In this document: one piece after another, positions 33,231 to 35,992 of the stretch | Position numbering within the stretch: position 1 is the first letter of the stretch | How the letters are laid out: each line of letters begins with the position of its first letter | From: Solirubrobacterales bacterium | Lineage (GTDB): Bacteria; Actinomycetota; Thermoleophilia; Solirubrobacterales; Solirubrobacteraceae | NCBI GenBank assembly: GCA_019239375.1 | Contig: JAFAZZ010000179.1 | Span: 1-35,992, forward strand | Length of the DNA: 35,992 nt | Direction: 5' to 3' | Notes under the pieces: model-generated | The model's input: the letters and a program-made list of their open reading frames with translations, nothing else | Databases searched by the model: none | What the model was told of the DNA's origin: nothing | Translations under genes and position numbers: made by a program

Positions 33231-35992
33231 AGGTCAGATCCCGCGGCGTCGCGGACGCGTCCGCCACCGCAACCGCATGCCGGGTGACGGGGTCGGGCGC
33301 GGGGCGCCCATGACCACCCGACAGCTGCTTCGCCAGCTCCTCGCGGGTGGCGACGCCGAGCTTGGAATAGATGTTCCTAAGGTGGAACTCCACAGTCTTC
33401 GGCGTCACGAACAGCGCCGCCGAGATTTGACGCGTGGTCAAGCCGCCTGCGGCCAGCTTGGCCACCCGTCGCTGGCTAGGCGTCAGAGCATCGGCGCCGA
33501 CCAGTGCGGCTCGCCGCGGACGTGCTCCGGCTGCGATCAGCTCCGTGCGGGCCCGCGACTCCAGAACGCTGGCGCCACCTCGGTGGCTGAGATCGAGACC
33601 CAGGCGAAGCGGATCGCGGGCCTCGCGCCGACGGTTGGCCCGCCGCAATGCGGCGCCGTAGTCAATTAAGGCGCGTACGTACTCGAGACGGCTGGGCTGA
33701 GAGCCCCCGAGCGCGACAGCCTCAGCGAGCCGCTCGATGCCGTTACGCTCACGGCCCAGCGCAAGACCAAGAATCCGCAGGTCGCGAATGACGATCCTCG
33801 TCACGCCGCTATTCTGCGCGCGCTCGAGCTCGTCCTCGACGAGCTCCCGCGCCCGGTCGGGTTCACCGAGCGCCAGGTGGGCGAGCGCCGCGGTCGAGCG
33901 CCAGGCCGTCGCTCCAGGACTGGCGTCCGCGAGCTCTTCCCCGAGCACCGCCGCGGCGTGCATCGCGTCCTGGAGTGCGTCCTGCGGACGGTGCTGGGCG
34001 AGCCTCAACTGGGCGCGCGCGTCGAGCACCACGGCCCGGAGGACCGAATCGCGCCGTCCGCTGCATTCGAGCGAAGCCAGAATCGCTTCCGCCTGCTCGA
34101 GGCGTCCGCGTTCGACATGGCAGCGCGCGAGCGCCGCCAGCGCGCCGTGTGAATGTCCGCCAGCCATCGCGCCATCGAGCACCTTGGCGACGTCGGCCTC
34201 GGCCTCGGTGACCCTCCCCTGTTCGTACAAGGCGCAGGCGCGGGCAGCAGTCAGCAGCTCGTGAGCCACCCGCGGGGAAGCGTTGCTGCCGAGGTCGAGT
34301 ACCGCGTCAGTTATTTCGAGCGATCTTTCGAGATCGTCGGCGATCAGCAGCCCGGTAGCCAGCAGCGGCCCACTAAGCGGTGCGCAGTTGTGCAATTGGA
34401 GCAAGCTTCCGTCGCCCCACGCCAGCTCGCCGAGTTCGGCGATGGTGGGGCGCGGTGCTCCTCGCAACGCGTCCAACACCAGCGTGTGCGCGATCGCGGC
34501 CCGTGCGCGTGGTCCCGGAGCTTTCGCTCGGTCGGCAATCAGCTCATCGCGGAGCTCTAGCGCCTCCGTGCTGAGCTGTGGGACCAAGCCCGCAGCCATG
34601 ACGTAAGCAGCCCGCAGCTCGGTCCCTCGCTCGGAGCCTCCGTCGAGCTCATCGAGGCCTGCGCGTAGGACGTCGGCTGCGGCCCAGAAGTTGCCCTGTG
34701 CGCATAGAGCTCGCCCGTGGGCGAGCGCCAGTTCCGCTCGACCTTCCGGATGCTCGCTGATCCGCCGCGCCTCGCTTAGACGATCGGTCGCATGAGGCAG
34801 CCCCGCCTCTGCTTCCGCGCTGGCAAGGTCGCGGAGCAGCTCGACCCTTGTGGCCTGCGCTGGTTGCTCGGCCAGGGCACGGCGGAGCAGGCGGATTGCT
34901 CGCTCGGGCTCTCCCGACCGCCGCGCAGCCTCGCCAGCTTCGCGCAGCACAGAGACTGCGGCGGCATCGTTGCCGGCCGGGGCCTCAAGGAGATGGACGG
35001 CGATCAACTCAGCGTCGGCGTGGTCCCGGGCGAGAATCCGCGCTGCGCGGAGGTGAGCATGCGCGCGCTCGAATGGCGCCAGCGTAGCCCTGATCGCGTT
35101 GCCGAGCATCGGCTGGGCGAACGAAAGCGAGATCCCCGGCGCGAGCAGGTGCATCGCGGCCAGGTCGCGGGCGGCGAATAGGACCGCCTCGGAATCGAGT
35201 GCTGTCAGTTCGGCGACACGGGCCATCGATGCGGCGTCACCCAGGACGGCGACTGCTTCGGCCACGGCTCGGGTGCCCGCCGGCACGGATTCGAGCCGCG
35301 CGGCCACCGCGTCGCGAACGACGTCGGGGACGATATCCCCGACCCCGGATGCGGGCGCTGCCGTCCGCGCCTGCTCGTCCTCGGCGAGTACGGACAGCAG
35401 TTCGGTGAGCAGGAATGGGTTCCCGCCGCTCGCCTGCGCACACGACGCGCTGAACTCTGTAGAGGCGAGCGGAAAGCGTCGGCGCACGACGCGGGCCACG
35501 CCACCTACCCCGAGGGGCGCCAGCTGGAGCAGCCTGCCCGCGCCGGCACGCCGCAGTGTTGCCAATTCCCGCGGTTCGGCGGATCGCTCACCGGGCGTGG
35601 ACGCAAGCACGATCGAGATGGGGAGCTGCGCCGCTCGCTCGGCCACGTAAGCGAGGAAGCGCAGCGACGGTCGGTCGGCAAAGTGCAGGTCATCGATCAG
35701 GATGGCCAGCGCGCCGCTCTGCTCGCGGTGTGGGCGCGGGCCAGCGAGGTGCTGTGTGATTTGGAAGAGACCGTGAATTAGTGGGTACTGGCGCCCGTCA
35801 GCCTCGGTCGATCCGCGCCCGATGTCATCGCGCAGCGCCGTTGCGAGCGCAGCCGCATCTTGCCGCAGCGGGTCGTCGTCGTCCAGCGAGATGCGCAGCG
35901 GTTCGAACAGCCGCATGGCCAGGCAGAAGGGCCACTCGCGCTCGAGTTCCGCGCCGGCTGCGCTGAGGACGCGCATCCCCGATTCGCGCGCG
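33199..35992 (-). CDS. Large AAA/LuxR-family transcriptional regulator, 5'-truncated by the right window edge
   Basis: C-terminal LuxR HTH LTPSQRRVAKLAAGGLTTRQISAALFVTPKTVEFHLRNIYSKLGVATREELAKQL; N-terminal ATPase segment (LAILIDDLHFADRPSLRFLAYVAERA); TPR-like middle. No P-loop inside the window. Confidence 0.92.
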   Translation of the reverse strand, partial: ARESGMRVLSAAGAELEREWPFCLAMRLFEPLRISLDDDDPLRQDAAALATALRDDIGRGSTEADGRQYPLIHGLFQITQHLAGPRPHREQSGALAILIDDLHFADRPSLRFLAYVAERAAQLPISIVLASTPGERSAEPRELATLRRAGAGRLLQLAPLGVGGVARVVRRRFPLASTEFSASCAQASGGNPFLLTELLSVLAEDEQARTAAPASGVGDIVPDVVRDAVAARLESVPAGTRAVAEAVAVLGDAASMARVAELTALDSEAVLFAARDLAAMHLLAPGISLSFAQPMLGNAIRATLAPFERAHAHLRAARILARDHADAELIAVHLLEAPAGNDAAAVSVLREAGEAARRSGEPERAIRLLRRALAEQPAQATRVELLRDLASAEAEAGLPHATDRLSEARRISEHPEGRAELALAHGRALCAQGNFWAAADVLRAGLDELDGGSERGTELRAAYVMAAGLVPQLSTEALELRDELIADRAKAPGPRARAAIAHTLVLDALRGAPRPTIAELGELAWGDGSLLQLHNCAPLSGPLLATGLLIADDLERSLEITDAVLDLGSNASPRVAHELLTAARACALYEQGRVTEAEADVAKVLDGAMAGGHSHGALAALARCHVERGRLEQAEAILASLECSGRRDSVLRAVVLDARAQLRLAQHRPQDALQDAMHAAAVLGEELADASPGATAWRSTAALAHLALGEPDRARELVEDELERAQNSGVTRIVIRDLRILGLALGRERNGIERLAEAVALGGSQPSRLEYVRALIDYGAALRRANRRREARDPLRLGLDLSHRGGASVLESRARTELIAAGARPRRAALVGADALTPSQRRVAKLAAGGLTTRQISAALFVTPKTVEFHLRNIYSKLGVATREELAKQLSGGHGRPAPDPVTRHAVAVADASATPRDLTSTPGARGSDG

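Noticed and set aside
1-35992. tRNA or rRNA genes
   Set aside because: No cloverleaf-like segments with GTTCRANNC T-loops in a plausible context, and no rRNA-like conserved stretches, were recognised by eye; a tRNAscan run would be needed to be sure.

Overview
This is a GC-rich actinobacterial chromosomal segment, probably of the Thermoleophilia/Solirubrobacterales type (inferred from gene style only). From left to right it contains: (i) a potassium/cation locus with kdpC, kdpA, kdpF and an extra microprotein on the minus strand, kup on the plus strand, and a minus-strand cation antiporter / deacetylase-like / KdpD-like / KdpE operon; (ii) a cobalamin locus with a PduO-type adenosyltransferase divergent from a cobalamin riboswitch, followed by two DUF4430-type secreted proteins, an ECF T component, a fused double ECF ATPase, and an S component fused to a terpenoid-cyclase-like alpha/alpha repeat domain; (iii) pntAA-pntAB-pntB; (iv) a ydaO-type (c-di-AMP) riboswitch upstream of a PG-binding/LytM-like protein; (v) folP, a divergent Rho lacking recognisable Q- and R-loop segments, a queuosine-salvage protein, a PcrA/UvrD helicase carrying an intein, folD, two small membrane proteins and gatCAB; (vi) a 5'-truncated LuxR/AAA regulator. 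The best candidate for a previously undescribed system is the B12-riboswitch operon. It looks like a split, membrane-coupled bacterial analogue of transcobalamin, with the beta-domain-like DUF4430 proteins and the alpha/alpha-barrel as separate parts around an ECF importer. Other unusual features are the PcrA intein, whose endonuclease position holds in-frame repeats and a hairpin element, tandem duplication of the pcrA 3' end, the Rho paralogue, and two cell-envelope enzymes with altered metal ligands.
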